64,000 bases of DNA, from positions 372,001 through 436,000 of the forward strand of contig NZ_JBNIEU010000001.1 in the NCBI RefSeq assembly GCF_049985285.1, written 5' to 3'. The stretch comes from Aestuariirhabdus sp049985285. GTDB lineage: Bacteria; Pseudomonadota; Gammaproteobacteria; Pseudomonadales; Aestuariirhabdaceae. The notes beneath the pieces were generated by a model. That model was not told the origin of the DNA, did not search any database, and saw only the letters and a program-made list of their open reading frames with translations. Shown here one piece after another: positions 1-8,662 of the stretch. Positions within the stretch are counted from its first letter, which is position 1. The number at the start of each line of letters is the position of its first letter. The position numbers and the translations under genes were made by a program.

Positions 1-32
1 ATCTGTTACGCAGAAGGTTTTCATAGCGCTGC

Positions 33-60
33 ATGATATCTCGTGATCGCCCACTGTCAA
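33..60 (-). promoter_or_regulatory. Candidate sigma70 promoter reading left out of the window (bioB-type)
   Basis: On the minus strand there is a perfect -35 TTGACA (plus coordinates 55-60), a 16-bp spacer and a -10 TATCAT (33-38). The -35 hexamer lies inside the candidate BirA operator, so repressor binding would occlude RNA polymerase. Transcription would run left, off the window, so the target gene is not visible; bioB is inferred from the operator and from the comF neighbourhood. Confidence 0.5.
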
Positions 61-87
61 CCCAGACCAAGGCTAACAAGTTTACTA
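54..87. promoter_or_regulatory. Candidate BirA (biotin) operator
   Basis: Two 9-bp inverted half-sites, CTGTCAACC (54-62) and AGTTTACTA (79-87), are separated by exactly 16 bp. The known enterobacterial BirA operator is TTGTAAACC-N16-GGTTTACAA, and each half here matches 7 of 9 bases with the same spacing. It lies between comF and the left edge of the window, where many gammaproteobacteria carry bioB divergent from comF. The half-site matches are seen; that bioB lies off-window and that BirA binds here are inferences. Confidence 0.5.
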
Positions 88-91
88 ATGT

Positions 92-790
92 ATGTTTTTT
101 GATCTAGTTAGGGTTCCATGCCTGCTTTGCGGAGACTCGGCTACCGCTCGCATGCCGTTGTGCTCGCCCTGTTTGAATGCTCTGCCCAGGCTTTACAGCC
201 CCTGCCCATGCTGCGCCCTGGACCACAGCGGCCCCTTGGGTAGCCTCTGCGGCCTCTGCTTGACCAGGCCTCCGGCCTACCATCGTTGCATCGCCGCGCT
301 GCGCTACGAATTCCCTGTTCGGCAGTTGATTGGGCGCTATAAATACCAACGTCAATGGCTGTATGGGAAACTGCTGCAACAGCTGCTATGGCATCGCCTA
401 AGCGAACAGATCACCCTGGAAACCGCGCCGGATGCGCTGATTGCCGTGCCCTTGCATCCTCAGCGATTGCGCGAACGGGGCTTCAATCAGGCGCTGGAGT
501 TAGCCCGCTATCTCTCTCGCCGCAGTAGCATCCCCCTGTGCCACCCGCTGGTGATCCGCCAGCGCAACACCCCTCATCAGCAGGGGCTTCCCCTCAAGCA
601 GCGCCAGCGCAACCTCAAAGGTGCTTTTGCCCTCGGCGCCGATCTGCCCGGTACCCATTTGATGTTGGTCGACGACGTGCTCACCAGCGGCGCAACGGCG
701 AATGAAATAGCCTGCTTGTTACTTCGAGAGGGCGCCCGCAGAATTGACATCTGCTGTCTGGCACGAACACCTTCACCCGCTTTAAACTAA
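92..790 (+). CDS. comF: ComF family phosphoribosyltransferase-like protein
   Basis: This 232-residue protein has the two-part architecture of the ComF/GntX family. The N-terminal part holds a cysteine-rich zinc-binding segment with CLLC at about residues 10-13 and three further CxxC pairs by about residue 56. The C-terminal part is a type I phosphoribosyltransferase fold carrying the PRPP-binding motif LMLVDDVLTSGATANE near residues 190-205. Family members take part in DNA uptake and use of external DNA in naturally competent bacteria, but the biochemical reaction is not settled. The ATG at 92 has little Shine-Dalgarno signal; the leader overlaps the candidate BirA operator. The gene appears monocistronic, and its stop codon overlaps the promoter of the following chemoreceptor. 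Confidence 0.9.
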   Translation: MFFDLVRVPCLLCGDSATARMPLCSPCLNALPRLYSPCPCCALDHSGPLGSLCGLCLTRPPAYHRCIAALRYEFPVRQLIGRYKYQRQWLYGKLLQQLLWHRLSEQITLETAPDALIAVPLHPQRLRERGFNQALELARYLSRRSSIPLCHPLVIRQRNTPHQQGLPLKQRQRNLKGAFALGADLPGTHLMLVDDVLTSGATANEIACLLLREGARRIDICCLARTPSPALN

Positions 791-814
791 AGCTTCCCCT
801 ATACTTACCGATAC
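788..814 (+). promoter_or_regulatory. Candidate sigma28 (FliA) promoter of the chemoreceptor gene
   Basis: TAAAGCTT (788-795), an 11-bp spacer and ACCGATAC (807-814) match the flagellar sigma28 consensus TAAAGTTT-N11-GCCGATAA, with 7 of 8 and 6 of 8 bases conserved and exact spacing. The -35 element begins in the TAA stop codon of comF. It lies about 70 bp upstream of the methyl-accepting chemotaxis protein start, the class of gene normally read by this sigma factor. Confidence 0.6.
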
Positions 815-882
815 TCTTTACAATATGCACCGCCATGAGGGGGTGCTAGCTATTCGCTGACTAATAACCCGGATTCTCACCA

Positions 883-2913
883 ATGATCACCCTTACCCTG
901 TCACGTAAGCTGGGCCTTGGCTTCTCTTCCATTATTCTATTGATGGTTTTAACGGCAATCATTGTGCTGCAGTCGATCTCCAGCATAAACCGCAGCGAGC
1001 AACAGTTGACCTCGGTTCGCTTCCCCACTGTGCTAGCGAGCAAGGACCTTCTCAACAATATCAACGGCTCCATTGCCGCTTTGCGGGGCTATATGCTGCT
1101 GGGCAGCGAAATTGAAAAGGGAGAGGAGCACAAACGTCTGCGGCAGGAGTCTTTGGCGGGCATCGACGACGCACTGACTCGCCTGCAAACCCTCTCCAGC
1201 CAATGGCAAGATCAGGCGACATTGGAAGGCATGGAAAAAGTAGTCGCCCAACTCGAAGGTTTCAAGCAATCCCAGCAAGCGATCGAGGAGATCAGTAACA
1301 CCGACGATAACATCCCCTCCTATGCACTGATGATCTACGATGCGGGTCCCTTTGCAGAAACCCTGCTCGACCAGCTCGATGTATTGCTCAAAGAGGAGGT
1401 CGGTCTCGAGCCAACCCAGGAGCGTAAAAATCTGCTCAAACTGTTCGCGGATAGCCAAAGCAGCTTTTCCAACGCTTTCTCCTTTATCCGTTCCTTCCTC
1501 ATCTCGGGTGCCGAAGAGGACAGACAAAAGTACAACAACAGCATGGCCATCAATGATCAACGCACCAGAGAGATCGATCGCCAGGCATTTCTCTTTAACG
1601 ATACAGAGAAGGCTCTATGGAGTTTTTACCTGGAGATGCGCGAGTCTTTTGCTCCCCTCGCCGATGAGATCTTCGAGCTACGGGGGGCTCATGACTGGAA
1701 CATCGCTAACCACAAGATGGGAACAGACCTGGTGCCACGAGCACAGCAGATCACCGCAGAGGTCGAGGCGATCATCTCTACCCAACAGGAGCTGATGACC
1801 CAGGACCAAACAGCCCTGCGTAATGCCAATGCACGCATGGGCCTGGTGATGAAAGTGGCTACCGGGCTGGCGGTTGTGATCAGCACACTGATTGCGGTAT
1901 TGCTCGCCCGCCAACTGCTTGCTTCACTGACACCCATTAACCTGCGCGCGCAACAGATTGCCCAAGGGGATCTATCGGGTGACGACCTGCCGGTTCGCAG
2001 CCACGACGAATTGGGCGAACTGACCCTTGCGATCAATCAGATGTCAGCGCAACTAAGAGAGTTAGTCGTCGATGTATCCCGCTCGGCCGACCAGGTCAAC
2101 GCCGGCTCAGAGCAACTCAGTTACGCGAATCAGAAGATCGCCGCTGGCATGCTCGAACAAACCGCCAAGATCACCTCCATCGCCACCGCGATTGAGGAGA
2201 TGTCAGCCACCGCGGGGGATGTTGCGCAAAATACCGCCGAGGCGGCCTCCGGAGCCAACGATTGTGTCGATATCGCCCATGACGGAGGCAATGTCGTTGA
2301 GCACACCATTACCACCATCAACGCTATCCACAGCGCCGTGAGCGAAAGCAATCAGGCGGTACTCACCCTGAGTGCTCAGGGTGAGGAGATCGGCCGTATC
2401 ACCGAAGTGATTCGGGGCATCGCTGAGCAGACCAATCTACTGGCGTTAAACGCTGCGATCGAGGCGGCCCGGGCCGGAGATCAGGGACGGGGATTTGCCG
2501 TGGTTGCCGACGAAGTACGCCAACTAGCCCAGCGCACCAGTGAGTCCACCGCTGAAATTTCCCAGTCGATCCAATCCATCCAGCACGAGACCCAAAACGC
2601 CGCGCAGAAGATGGCCAATGGCATGAAGCTGGTCGAGGAGGGGCGTGACTCGGCCCGCGGAGCGGGGGATGCGTTGACCAGCGTAATCGACAACGTCAAC
2701 CGTGTATCGGATATGGTGGCCTCTATCGCTTCCGCAACCGAAGAGCAATCGGCGGTGTCCCATGAAGTCGCCAGCACCATAGAGGAGGTTTCTTCGATTA
2801 TTCAGCAGGCGTCGGAAAACACCTCCGAGAACGCCGAGGCTACGGATCAACTCAGCCGCAAGGCCGGGGAGCTGCAAGCGATGATCAGCTCCTTTAGGGT
2901 AGAGGCACCCTAG
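883..2913 (+). CDS. Methyl-accepting chemotaxis protein (transmembrane chemoreceptor)
   Basis: A 676-residue inner-membrane chemoreceptor. It has a short cytoplasmic N-terminus, a first membrane helix at about residues 12-32, a large periplasmic, mostly helical sensor region (about 33-320), a second membrane helix at about 322-342, a HAMP linker, and a long cytoplasmic signalling coiled coil. The conserved hairpin tip that binds CheA and CheW is clear: EQTNLLALNAAIEAARAG at about residues 515-532, followed by GRGFAVVADEVRQLA. The ligand cannot be deduced. No C-terminal CheR/CheB-tethering pentapeptide is seen. The start at 883 lacks a strong Shine-Dalgarno sequence, but the next residues lead straight into the membrane helix. 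A sigma28-like promoter upstream suggests co-regulation with flagella. Confidence 0.93.
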   Translation: MITLTLSRKLGLGFSSIILLMVLTAIIVLQSISSINRSEQQLTSVRFPTVLASKDLLNNINGSIAALRGYMLLGSEIEKGEEHKRLRQESLAGIDDALTRLQTLSSQWQDQATLEGMEKVVAQLEGFKQSQQAIEEISNTDDNIPSYALMIYDAGPFAETLLDQLDVLLKEEVGLEPTQERKNLLKLFADSQSSFSNAFSFIRSFLISGAEEDRQKYNNSMAINDQRTREIDRQAFLFNDTEKALWSFYLEMRESFAPLADEIFELRGAHDWNIANHKMGTDLVPRAQQITAEVEAIISTQQELMTQDQTALRNANARMGLVMKVATGLAVVISTLIAVLLARQLLASLTPINLRAQQIAQGDLSGDDLPVRSHDELGELTLAINQMSAQLRELVVDVSRSADQVNAGSEQLSYANQKIAAGMLEQTAKITSIATAIEEMSATAGDVAQNTAEAASGANDCVDIAHDGGNVVEHTITTINAIHSAVSESNQAVLTLSAQGEEIGRITEVIRGIAEQTNLLALNAAIEAARAGDQGRGFAVVADEVRQLAQRTSESTAEISQSIQSIQHETQNAAQKMANGMKLVEEGRDSARGAGDALTSVIDNVNRVSDMVASIASATEEQSAVSHEVASTIEEVSSIIQQASENTSENAEATDQLSRKAGELQAMISSFRVEAP

Positions 2914-2997
2914 GCAAAGCGCCGTGAAGGCAAGGATTCAGTGCAACACCGGGAGGTGGCGAGGTACAATAGCCACCTCCAACCTTTGGCGGCCCCA

Positions 2998-4017
2998 ATG
3001 CACAATAACTCTGCTCCACCAGCGACTGAATCACCCGCCAACCCACCCTATTACACCCTAACACCCGATACGGTTATCGACGCGGTTGAGAGCATCGGCT
3101 ACCTGAGTGATGCCCGCATATTGGCGCTCAATAGTTACGAGAACCGCGTCTACCAAGTGGGTATCGAAGAGCAAAAACCGTTAATTGTGAAGTTCTACCG
3201 CCCCAACCGGTGGACTGATGAGCAGATCGCTGAAGAACACGATTTTTTGTTCGAGCTACAAGAATTGGGGCTACCCGTTGTGCCGCCGCTGGCACTGGAA
3301 GACGGCACCAGTGTGCACCGGTTCAATGGTTTTCGCTTCTCCCTATTTCCTCGCCATGGCGGCCATGCACCCGAGCTCGACAACCTCGACCATCTGCTAA
3401 TGCTTGGACGCATGATGGGACGCATTCACCTGTGCGGGGCCCGCACCCCCTTTCGCTACCGTCCATCGGTCGATATCGACAGCTACGGTGATGCATCGGT
3501 GGCATTTTTATTGGCATCAGGAATGATCCCTGAGGGCTTGCGTATCGCCTACCAGTCTCTTTGCAAAGACCTGCTCAGCGAAGTTCGGCGAATCTGGCAG
3601 CAGGTCGGCGAACAGCCCCAGCTTCGACTCCATGGCGATTGCCATATCGGCAATATTCTGTGGCGTGATGAGGTGCCCCACTTCGTCGATTTTGACGACA
3701 GTCGCAACGGCGCGGCGATTCAGGACCTCTGGATGTTTCTATCCGGGGATCGCAATCAACAGCGGCTACAGGTGAGCGAACTGGTCGAGGGCTACAATGA
3801 GTTCAACGATTTCCCAACCAGCCAACTGCGCCTGATCGAACCCATGCGCACGCTGCGCTTACTGCATTACAATGCGTGGCTGGGGCGGCGCTGGCCCGAC
3901 CCCGCCTTCCCCCACAGCTTCCCCTGGTTTAACACCGAGCGTTATTGGTCGGAGCATATTCTTGAACTGCGCGAGCAACTCTCTGCACTACAGGAACCCC
4001 CACTTGAACTCTGGTAA
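2998..4017 (+). CDS. srkA: Stress response kinase SrkA (YihE/RdoA)
   Basis: An aminoglycoside-phosphotransferase-fold Ser/Thr protein kinase, 339 residues from the ATG at 2998 (E. coli SrkA is 328). An in-frame GTG at 2941 would add a poorly conserved 19-residue extension, so 2998 is preferred. Visible family motifs are LNSYENRVYQVG in the nucleotide-binding lobe, KFYRPNRW, the catalytic loop HGDCHIGNILW near residues 212-222, VDFDD for metal binding, and the C-terminal LQEPPLELW. In E. coli SrkA counters envelope stress and toxin-antitoxin-linked death, and it usually sits upstream of dsbA, which is absent here. It stands alone between a chemoreceptor and metY, all on the plus strand. Confidence 0.93.
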   Translation: MHNNSAPPATESPANPPYYTLTPDTVIDAVESIGYLSDARILALNSYENRVYQVGIEEQKPLIVKFYRPNRWTDEQIAEEHDFLFELQELGLPVVPPLALEDGTSVHRFNGFRFSLFPRHGGHAPELDNLDHLLMLGRMMGRIHLCGARTPFRYRPSVDIDSYGDASVAFLLASGMIPEGLRIAYQSLCKDLLSEVRRIWQQVGEQPQLRLHGDCHIGNILWRDEVPHFVDFDDSRNGAAIQDLWMFLSGDRNQQRLQVSELVEGYNEFNDFPTSQLRLIEPMRTLRLLHYNAWLGRRWPDPAFPHSFPWFNTERYWSEHILELREQLSALQEPPLELW

Positions 4018-4122
4018 TCAAGGTATGAGTAGCCCCTCCTCTCTTTAGTGGTACACCTCTGGCAAAGCGCCCGCACACTGGTATGCTTGGGCTTTTACCA
4101 TTCGCGTCCCGGGGGATAATCC

Positions 4123-5397
4123 ATGAAAATCGAAACCATCGCCGTTCACGGCGGCTACCAGCCCGACCCAACCACCAAAGCCGTCGCCGTACCCATCTAC
4201 CAGACCACCTCCTACGCATTTGATGACACCCAACACGGTGCGGACCTATTCGACCTCAAGGTGCAAGGCAATATCTATACGCGCATCATGAACCCCACCA
4301 CCGCCGTGCTCGAACAGCGCGTTGCGGAAATGGAGGGCGGCATCGGGGGGCTGGCCACCGCATCCGGTATGGCCGCCATTACTTATGCCATTCAGACCAT
4401 TGCAGAAGCCGGCGACAATATCGTCAGCATCAATAAACTCTACGGGGGTACTTATAATCTGTTCGCCCATACCCTGCCCAAGCAGGGAATCGAAGTGCGC
4501 ATGGCCCCCCACGATGATATTGAGGCTCTGGCCTCGCTAATCGACGATCGCACCAAGGCAGTATTTTGCGAATCCATCGGTAACCCCCTGGGTAACATCG
4601 TCGACATTCGCGCCCTGGCCGACGCCGCGCACGCAAAAGGAGTGCCAGTAATCGTAGACAACACCGTGGCCACCCCTTACCTGCTGCGCCCTTTCGAGCT
4701 CGGTGCCGATATTGTCGTCCACTCACTGACCAAGTACATGGGTGGCCACGGCAATTCGATCGGGGGGATCGTCGTTGATTCAGGCAAATTCCCCTGGGGG
4801 GAACACGCCGAACGCTTCCCGATCCTTAACCAACCAGACCCCTCTTACCACGGAGTCAACTACGTTGAGGCACTGGGCGCCGCCGCTTATATTGGCCGTT
4901 GCCGAGTGGTGCCGTTGCGCAATACTGGCGCGGCGATCTCTCCTATGAACGCATTCCTGATCCTGCAAGGTATTGAAACCTTACCCCTGCGGATGGACCG
5001 TCATTGCGATAATGCTCGTGCCGTCGCCACCCGACTGCAACAACACCCGATGGTGGAATGGGTTAACTACGCGGGTCTGGACAGCAGCGTTGATCACGAA
5101 CTCTGCTACAAGGAGATGGGAGGCCGTGCCTCAGGCATACTTAGCTTTGGCATCAAAGGCGGGGCCGAGGCCGGAGCACGCTTTATCGACGCGCTGCAAC
5201 TGGTTACTCGTCTCGTCAACATCGGTGACGCCAAATCCCTTGCCTGCCACCCAGCCAGTACCACCCACCGCCAGCTCAATAGCGAGGAGCTGGTAGCTGC
5301 CGGGGTATCCGAAGATATGGTGCGCCTGTCCATCGGGATTGAGCATATCGATGACCTGATCGAGGATATTGAACAAGCACTGAAGGCTGCCGAATAG
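4123..5397 (+). CDS. metY: O-acetylhomoserine aminocarboxypropyltransferase (sulfhydrylase)
   Basis: A PLP-dependent Cys/Met metabolism enzyme of 424 residues, the usual size of MetY; it makes homocysteine from O-acetylhomoserine and sulfide. The start IETIAVHGGYQPDPTTKAVA is characteristic of the family. YTRIMNPT and the PLP lysine at about K204 in SLTKYMGGHG are present. The length and the insertion LNQPDPSYHGVNY around the middle favour MetY over the shorter MetB/MetZ/MetC relatives. The start codon lies just after a G-rich stretch (GGGGGATAATCC). The gene lies 81 bp upstream of a thioesterase on the same strand with no strong terminator between. Confidence 0.92.
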   Translation: MKIETIAVHGGYQPDPTTKAVAVPIYQTTSYAFDDTQHGADLFDLKVQGNIYTRIMNPTTAVLEQRVAEMEGGIGGLATASGMAAITYAIQTIAEAGDNIVSINKLYGGTYNLFAHTLPKQGIEVRMAPHDDIEALASLIDDRTKAVFCESIGNPLGNIVDIRALADAAHAKGVPVIVDNTVATPYLLRPFELGADIVVHSLTKYMGGHGNSIGGIVVDSGKFPWGEHAERFPILNQPDPSYHGVNYVEALGAAAYIGRCRVVPLRNTGAAISPMNAFLILQGIETLPLRMDRHCDNARAVATRLQQHPMVEWVNYAGLDSSVDHELCYKEMGGRASGILSFGIKGGAEAGARFIDALQLVTRLVNIGDAKSLACHPASTTHRQLNSEELVAAGVSEDMVRLSIGIEHIDDLIEDIEQALKAAE

Positions 5398-5478
5398 ATC
5401 ACGACACCTCGTTTGGTGCTTTTGGTCATTGGCCCTGCTCCGCAAAGTTGAGACACTCAACGAAAAAGGAGCATTGCC

Positions 5479-5928
5479 ATGACCTTTAGCCCCGAGCAGA
5501 CCCGTGAATTCGTAGAGGACAAAATCGCCTTTGTGCAGCGCATGGGGCTCCGGGCTGAGCGCCTCGACAAGGGTTGCGTCAAACTAAGAGCACCGCTGCA
5601 GGGCAACCAAAACCACATTGGGACAATGTACGCGGGCGCGCTGTTTACGCTCGCCGAGATCCCCGGCGGGGCTCTGTTTATGACCAGCTTCGACGTCTCC
5701 CGCTTCTATCCCATCGTCAAAGAGATGAAGATCGAGTTTTTGCGCCCCGCCAAAACTGACATTACCTGCGAGCTGTCTATGGCGATGGAGGAGATTGAAG
5801 AGTTGCAGGCGCAGGCCAACGAGCGAGGCAAAGTAGACTATACCCTGCAGGCGCAGCTGATCGACTCCGATGGAGTGTTGGTCGCTCAATCCTGTGCCAC
5901 CTACCAGCTCAGGCGAATAGGTAACTAG
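5479..5928 (+). CDS. PaaI/DUF4442-type hotdog thioesterase
   Basis: A 149-residue single-domain hotdog protein. The central NHIGTMYAGALFTLAEIPGG matches the N-x-x-G-x-x-x-A-G-A-L helix motif of the PaaI/YiiD-C/DUF4442 thioesterase branch, and the following strands carry EMKIEFLRPAKTDITCE. Such proteins usually hydrolyse acyl-CoA thioesters; the substrate cannot be inferred. The start is well supported by AAAAAGGAGC seven to eight bases before the ATG. A bidirectional terminator 20 bp downstream separates it from hemE on the opposite strand. Confidence 0.82.
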   Translation: MTFSPEQTREFVEDKIAFVQRMGLRAERLDKGCVKLRAPLQGNQNHIGTMYAGALFTLAEIPGGALFMTSFDVSRFYPIVKEMKIEFLRPAKTDITCELSMAMEEIEELQAQANERGKVDYTLQAQLIDSDGVLVAQSCATYQLRRIGN

Positions 5929-5947
5929 GCGTTTTACTGGCAATAAA

Positions 5948-5971
5948 AAAGGGCTCGAATACGAGCCCTTT
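5948..5971. terminator. Bidirectional intrinsic terminator between thioesterase gene and hemE
   Basis: The inverted repeat AAAGGGCTCG (5948-5957), loop AATA, CGAGCCCTTT (5962-5971) is flanked by A-rich and T-rich tracts, so it can act on both strands. It sits between two convergent genes. Confidence 0.88.
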
Positions 5972-6000
5972 AAAATACTACCTGAACCCCAGGGTATCAC

Positions 6001-7065
6001 CTACTGGTGATACTTCGCAGAGAGTTCATGCACGGCATCGACAAAGACTTTGGCACTCTCCGGATTGACGAACTGGTGAATACCGTGGCCCAGGTTAAAG
6101 ACGTGCCCGTTGCCCTCACCAAAGCCTTCCAGAATACGGGCAACCTCTTCACGAATGCGCTCGGGTGACGCATAAAGCACGGAGGGGTCCATATTGCCCT
6201 GCAACGCGACCCTGTCACCGATACGCTGACGCGCGTCGCTAACATCGATAGTCCAGTCGAGACCCACGCAGTCGGCACCAGCATCGGCAATTTGCTCGAT
6301 CCACTGACCACCATTTTTGGTAAAGAGAATAACAGGTACCTTGCGGCCTTCGTTTTCGCGGGTCAGGCCCGCCACTATCTGTGCCATGTACTTAAGCGAA
6401 AACTCACGGTAGCAAGCAGGACTGAGGACGCCACCCCAGGTATCAAAAATCTGTACCGCTTGAGCGCCTGCAGCGATCTGGGCGTTCAGGTAGGTAATTA
6501 CCGACTGGGCCAATTTATCGAGGAGCTGATGCATGACCTGTGGCTGGCTGTACATCATCTGCTTGATATGACGGAAGTCTTTGGTGGACCCGCCCTCAAT
6601 CATGTAGGTCGCCAAGGTCCATGGGCTGCCAGAGAAACCGATAAGTGGTACACGCCCGTTCAACTCGCGGCGAATGGTGCTCACCGCCTTGATGACGTAA
6701 TTCAGGCGATCAGCAGGATCAGGGATAGGCAACGCCTCTACGTCAGCGGCTGTACGCACGGGCTTCTTAAAGCGAGGCCCTTCACCGGCTTCGAAATAGA
6801 GCCCGAGATCCATCGCGTCAGGAATCGTGAGGATATCAGAGAACAAAATCGCTGCATCCAGTTCAAAACGCTCGAGAGGTTGAATGGTCACCTCGCAAGC
6901 AAGATCCGGGTTCATGCACAGAGACATGAAGTCACCGGCCTGGGCGCGGGTTGCCTTGTATTCAGGCAAGTAACGACCAGCCTGGCGCATCATCCACACA
7001 GGGGTTACATCAACAGGCTCGCGCAGCAATGCACGCAGAAAACGATCGTTTTTCAATTCAGTCAT
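6001..7065 (-). CDS. hemE: Uroporphyrinogen decarboxylase
   Basis: HemE decarboxylates the four acetate side chains of uroporphyrinogen III to give coproporphyrinogen III in haem synthesis; it is cytosolic. The 354-residue length is typical. Conserved elements are VWMMRQAGRYLPEYKATR near the N-terminus (active-site arginines), ELDAAILFSDIL with the catalytic aspartate, GFSGSPWTLATYMIEGG, and HVFNLGHGI near the C-terminus. The ATG at 7065 fits the family start (MTELKNDRFLRALLREPVDVTPVW). It is the last gene of the leftward series; gltD ends 108 bp upstream, leaving room for its own promoter (TATAGT around 7110 on the minus strand is a weak -10 candidate). Confidence 0.97.
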   Translation of the reverse strand: MTELKNDRFLRALLREPVDVTPVWMMRQAGRYLPEYKATRAQAGDFMSLCMNPDLACEVTIQPLERFELDAAILFSDILTIPDAMDLGLYFEAGEGPRFKKPVRTAADVEALPIPDPADRLNYVIKAVSTIRRELNGRVPLIGFSGSPWTLATYMIEGGSTKDFRHIKQMMYSQPQVMHQLLDKLAQSVITYLNAQIAAGAQAVQIFDTWGGVLSPACYREFSLKYMAQIVAGLTRENEGRKVPVILFTKNGGQWIEQIADAGADCVGLDWTIDVSDARQRIGDRVALQGNMDPSVLYASPERIREEVARILEGFGEGNGHVFNLGHGIHQFVNPESAKVFVDAVHELSAKYHQ

Positions 7066-7173
7066 GGTAAATCTCTATCCCGATAGAATACATCAAAGGT
7101 GGCGTACTATAACAAACTCATCCCCCCCATAGGCAGCACCACGCACTACCTATGTCGCAGGGGGTGATCTGGA

Positions 7174-8592
7174 TCAAACCTCCAGATAGTCGAGGATACC
7201 CTCTGCCGCCTGCCGGCCTTCCCAAATCGCTGTCACCACCAGATCGGAGCCACGAACCATATCGCCACCCGCAAACACCTTGGGATTGCTGGTCTGGAAT
7301 TTAAACTCCTGCTTCTCTTCAGCAATGACCCCTCCCCAACTGTTCACTTTAATCTGGTGATCCTCAAACCAGGGCGCTGGGCTGGGCTGAAAACCAAAAG
7401 CAACAAGTACCACATCGGCAGGAATTACCTGCTCGCTACCTGGCACGACTTCGGGCCGCTGACGACCTTTTTCATCGGGCGCGCCGAGCTGCGTTGAAAC
7501 CACCTTGATGCCTTCGACTTTCCCGTCACCCACAATCTCCACCGGCTGACGGTTAAACAGGAACTGAACACCCTCTTCCCGGGAGTTCTCCACCTCTTTG
7601 CGCGAACCCGGCATATTGGCCTCATCGCGCCGATACACACAGCTCACCGCTGCAGCGTCCTGCCGTATGGAGGTGCGGTTGCAGTCCATCGCAGTGTCAC
7701 CACCGCCGAGTACCACTACGCGCTTGCCCTTCATATCGATAAACTCATCGCTATCTTCGTAGCCAAGGCAGCGATTCACATTAGAGATCAAAAAGGGCAA
7801 CGCGTCATGCACTCCGGGGAGATCCTCTCCGGGAAAACCACCCTTCATGGAGGTATAGGTTCCCATCCCCATAAAGACCGCGTCATACTCATCCACCAGC
7901 TGTTGCATGGAGACCTCCTTCCCTATCTCCGTGCTAAGGCGAAATTCGATACCCATACCTTCAAAGATCTTACGGCGACGTTTCATCACATCTTTCTCGA
8001 GTTTGAACTCGGGAATACCGAAGGTCAGCAAACCACCAATTTCAGGATGGCGATCAAATACGACCGCCTTTACTCCGTTACGGGCCAGAATATCGGCACA
8101 ACCCAACCCTGCGGGACCGGCCCCGATGATCGCAACCTTTTTGCCGGTGTCCTCGACCCGGGAAAGGTCCGGCCTCCACCCCATAGCAAACGCCGTATCG
8201 GTGATAAACTTCTCTGTAGCACCAATGGTGACAGCGCCGAAACCACCGTCTCCCAGGGTACAGGCACCTTCACAGAGACGGTCCTGCGGGCAAACCCGAC
8301 CGCAGACCTCTGGCAGGGTATTGGTCTCGTGACAGAGTTCGGCCGCTTCAATGATATTGCCCTCGGCGACCAGCTTCAGCCAATTAGGGATATAGTTATG
8401 AACCGGGCAACGCCATTCACAGTAGGGATTACCGCATTCCAGGCAACGATGGCTCTGGGCCTTGGACTCTTTATGGGTAAAGGGTTTGTATATCTCTACA
8501 AACTGATTCTTTCGGACATCAAGCTCTTTCTTGTTCGGCTCTACTCTGGCCACATCGAGAAACTGAAAGCTGTTATTCAAACGCTCAGTCAT
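7174..8592 (-). CDS. gltD: Glutamate synthase [NADPH] small (beta) subunit
   Basis: The 472-residue beta subunit supplies electrons from NADPH through FAD to the large subunit. The N-terminus carries the iron-sulfur cysteine motif CLECGNPYCEWRCPVHNYIP. An FAD-binding GxGxxG (VAIIGAGPAGLGCAD) sits near residue 150, and an NADPH-binding motif (VVVLGGGDTAMDCNRTSIR) near residue 290. The C-terminal FAGGDMVRGSDLVVTAIWEG is typical. It lies 70 bp downstream of gltB, and the gap contains two overlapping inverted repeats, so the two are probably cotranscribed with a structured intercistronic region. Confidence 0.97.
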   Translation of the reverse strand: MTERLNNSFQFLDVARVEPNKKELDVRKNQFVEIYKPFTHKESKAQSHRCLECGNPYCEWRCPVHNYIPNWLKLVAEGNIIEAAELCHETNTLPEVCGRVCPQDRLCEGACTLGDGGFGAVTIGATEKFITDTAFAMGWRPDLSRVEDTGKKVAIIGAGPAGLGCADILARNGVKAVVFDRHPEIGGLLTFGIPEFKLEKDVMKRRRKIFEGMGIEFRLSTEIGKEVSMQQLVDEYDAVFMGMGTYTSMKGGFPGEDLPGVHDALPFLISNVNRCLGYEDSDEFIDMKGKRVVVLGGGDTAMDCNRTSIRQDAAAVSCVYRRDEANMPGSRKEVENSREEGVQFLFNRQPVEIVGDGKVEGIKVVSTQLGAPDEKGRQRPEVVPGSEQVIPADVVLVAFGFQPSPAPWFEDHQIKVNSWGGVIAEEKQEFKFQTSNPKVFAGGDMVRGSDLVVTAIWEGRQAAEGILDYLEV

Positions 8593-8610
8593 AGTGCCTA
8601 CCTCATCAAT

Positions 8611-8651
8611 ACATTCTGTTATACCTGCTACAGAATGTCTCCTGTAGCAGG
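8611..8651 (-). repeat. Two mutually exclusive inverted repeats between gltB and gltD
   Basis: ACATTCTG (8611-8618) pairs perfectly with CAGAATGT (8631-8638). CCTGCTACAG (8624-8633) pairs perfectly with CTGTAGCAGG (8642-8651). The two helices share bases 8631-8633, so only one can form at a time in the gltBD transcript. There is no U-tract, so these are not ordinary terminators. Confidence 0.7.
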
Positions 8652-8662
8652 GCGCTGTACAG

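Noticed and set aside
6292..7086. 264-codon ORF antisense to hemE
   Set aside because: Fully opposite a conserved enzyme, with no protein-like features.
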